A stretch of DNA of 5,991 bases from Terrimesophilobacter sp039923755 (GTDB lineage: Bacteria; Actinomycetota; Actinomycetes; Actinomycetales; Microbacteriaceae), in the NCBI GenBank assembly GCA_039923755.1, contig JBDTCD010000105.1, positions 1 to 5,991 on the forward strand, given 5' to 3'. The notes under the pieces are model-generated. The model ran no database searches and was not told the origin of the DNA. It worked only from the letters and a program-made list of their open reading frames with translations. Both the position numbers and the translations under genes were made by a program. Shown piece after piece: positions 4,770 through 5,991 of this stretch (position 1 is the first letter of the stretch; every line of letters starts with the position of its first letter).

Positions 4770-5991
4770 CTAGAAGTCCATGCCACCTGACGGGTCGCCC
4801 ATCGGCGCCGAAGCCTTCTCGGGCTTGTCGGCAACGACGGCCTCCGTGGTGAGGAACAGTCCGGCAATCGACGCGGCGTTCTGCAGCGCTGATCGGGTGA
4901 CCTTCACCGGGTCATTGATTCCGGCAGCAAGCATGTCACCATACTCGCCGGTTGCGGCATTGAGGCCGTGACCAGACGGGAGACCGCGCACCTTTTCGGC
5001 AACGACACCAGGCTCCAGCCCAGCGTTCAGTGCGATCTGCTTGAGCGGGGAGTCGACCGCGACGCGAACGATGTTCGCACCGGTTGCCTCGTCGCCCTTC
5101 AGAGCCTTGAGCGCCTTGGTCTCGAACGCGATCTTGCCAGCCTGGATGAGAGCGACGCCACCACCGGCAACGATGCCCTCTTCGACTGCAGCCTTCGCGT
5201 TGCGCACCGCGTCCTCGATGCGGTGCTTGCGCTCCTTGAGCTCGACCTCGGTCGCAGCACCGGCCTTGATCACGGCAACACCGCCGGCAAGCTTTGCCAG
5301 GCGCTCCTGCAGCTTCTCACGGTCGTAGTCGCTGTCCGTGTTCTCGATCTCCGAACGGATCTGCTTCACGCGGCCGGCAATGGCATCCGCCTCGCCAGCG
5401 CCTTCGAAGATCGTGGTCTCGTCCTTGGTGACGATGATCTTGCGAGCCTGGCCGAGCAAGTCGAGGGTCGCATTCTCAAGCTTGAGTCCGACCTCCTCGC
5501 TGATGACCTGGCCGCCGGTGAGGATCGCGATGTCCTGAAGCTGGGCCTTGCGACGGTCTCCGAAACCGGGAGCCTTGACGGCGACCGACTTGAAGATGCC
5601 GCGGATCTTGTTCACGACGAGAGTCGCGAGCGCTTCGCCGTCGACGTCCTCGGCGATGATGAGCAACTGCTTGCCGCTCTGGATCACCTTGTCGACGATG
5701 GGAAGAAGGTCCTTGATGTTGGAGATCTTGGAGTTGACGATGAGAACGTAGGCGTCCTCGAACACCGTCTCCTGGCGCTCCGGGTCAGTGACGAAGTACG
5801 CCGACAGGAAGCCCTTGTCGAAGCGCATACCCTCGGTGAGTTCAAGCTCGGTGCCGAACGTGTTCGACTCCTCGACGGTAACGACGCCCTCCTTGCCGAC
5901 CTTGTCGATCGCCTCGGCGATCAGCGCGCCGATCTCTGCGTCCCCGGCGGAGATTGAGGCGGTGGCCGCGATCTCTTCCTTGGTCTCGATC
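4770..5991 (-). CDS. groEL: 60-kDa chaperonin GroEL, C-terminal three quarters
   Basis: The gene runs beyond the right edge; 406 codons are visible, roughly residues 140 to 540 of a normal GroEL. The reading frame is open from base 5990, beginning IETKEEIAATASISAGDAEI. Visible signatures: IGALIAEAIDKVGKEGVVTVEE, the apical-domain stretch EGMRFDKGFLSAYFVTDPE, KAPGFGDRRKAQLQDIAILTGG, AGGVAVIKAGAATEVELKERKHRIEDA, whose final Asp (codon at 5213-5211) matches the catalytic Asp398 of E. coli GroEL, and AAVEEGIVAGGGVAL. The C-terminus ends GDPSGGMDF, the Gly/Met tail of housekeeping chaperonins (GroEL2-like in actinobacteria) rather than the His-rich GroEL1 tail. It folds proteins as a double-ring 14-mer with GroES. 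The start, promoter and any HrcA/CIRCE site lie outside the window, as does any groES. Confidence 0.97.
   Translation of the reverse strand, partial: IETKEEIAATASISAGDAEIGALIAEAIDKVGKEGVVTVEESNTFGTELELTEGMRFDKGFLSAYFVTDPERQETVFEDAYVLIVNSKISNIKDLLPIVDKVIQSGKQLLIIAEDVDGEALATLVVNKIRGIFKSVAVKAPGFGDRRKAQLQDIAILTGGQVISEEVGLKLENATLDLLGQARKIIVTKDETTIFEGAGEADAIAGRVKQIRSEIENTDSDYDREKLQERLAKLAGGVAVIKAGAATEVELKERKHRIEDAVRNAKAAVEEGIVAGGGVALIQAGKIAFETKALKALKGDEATGANIVRVAVDSPLKQIALNAGLEPGVVAEKVRGLPSGHGLNAATGEYGDMLAAGINDPVKVTRSALQNAASIAGLFLTTEAVVADKPEKASAPMGDPSGGMDF

Noticed and set aside
4968..5957. 329-codon open frame on the plus strand opposite groEL
   Set aside because: Long antisense frames opposite chaperonin genes are a known artefact in GC-rich genomes; no start signal and no recognisable fold.

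Overview
The window reads as chromosomal DNA from a high-GC Gram-positive bacterium, most likely an actinobacterium close to the Microbacteriaceae. This rests on strongly GC-biased third codon positions, an OmpR-type regulator and sensor kinase of the actinobacterial TcrXY/MprAB style, a lone WXG100 protein, and a GroEL that ends in GGMDF. The genus is inference; no search was run.

Layout. Positions 1-793 (minus strand) hold a small operon: folE (GTP cyclohydrolase I), then 28 bases later the start of an FAD/NAD(P)-binding oxidoreductase that runs off the left edge. Divergent from it, 887-1555 (plus) encodes a winged-helix regulator with a cysteine-rich C-terminal domain of the kind that can hold a metal or Fe-S centre. 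The 93-base gap between them carries back-to-back promoters sharing one -35 region, and a 10-base motif repeated in mirror orientation at both start regions, so the regulator probably controls itself and folE.

Positions 1556-1886 look empty at first but are not. They hold an 86-base palindromic element with perfect 18-base inverted ends flanked by ACCC on both sides, which looks like a miniature mobile element. Next to it on the minus strand is a 57-residue zinc-ribbon-like gene (1675-1848). That gene is divergent from the following response regulator, and their -10 boxes overlap almost completely.

Positions 1887-4305 (plus) hold a two-component pair: an OmpR/PhoB-type response regulator and its membrane sensor kinase, which has an unusual ~60-70 residue Pro/Ala/Arg-rich insertion in its ATPase domain. 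The divergent regulator and the response regulator appear to be read from leaderless mRNAs, and the kinase from a leaderless or nearly leaderless one. Positions 4386-4676 encode a WXG100 (ESAT-6-like) protein with a strong ribosome site. It converges on groEL (minus strand, from 4770 to beyond the right edge), and a strong 15-bp hairpin between the two probably stops transcription from both sides.

The most interesting points are the palindromic element and its apparent effect on the end of the small zinc-ribbon gene, the small gene itself, the symmetric regulator/folE control region, and the kinase insertion.
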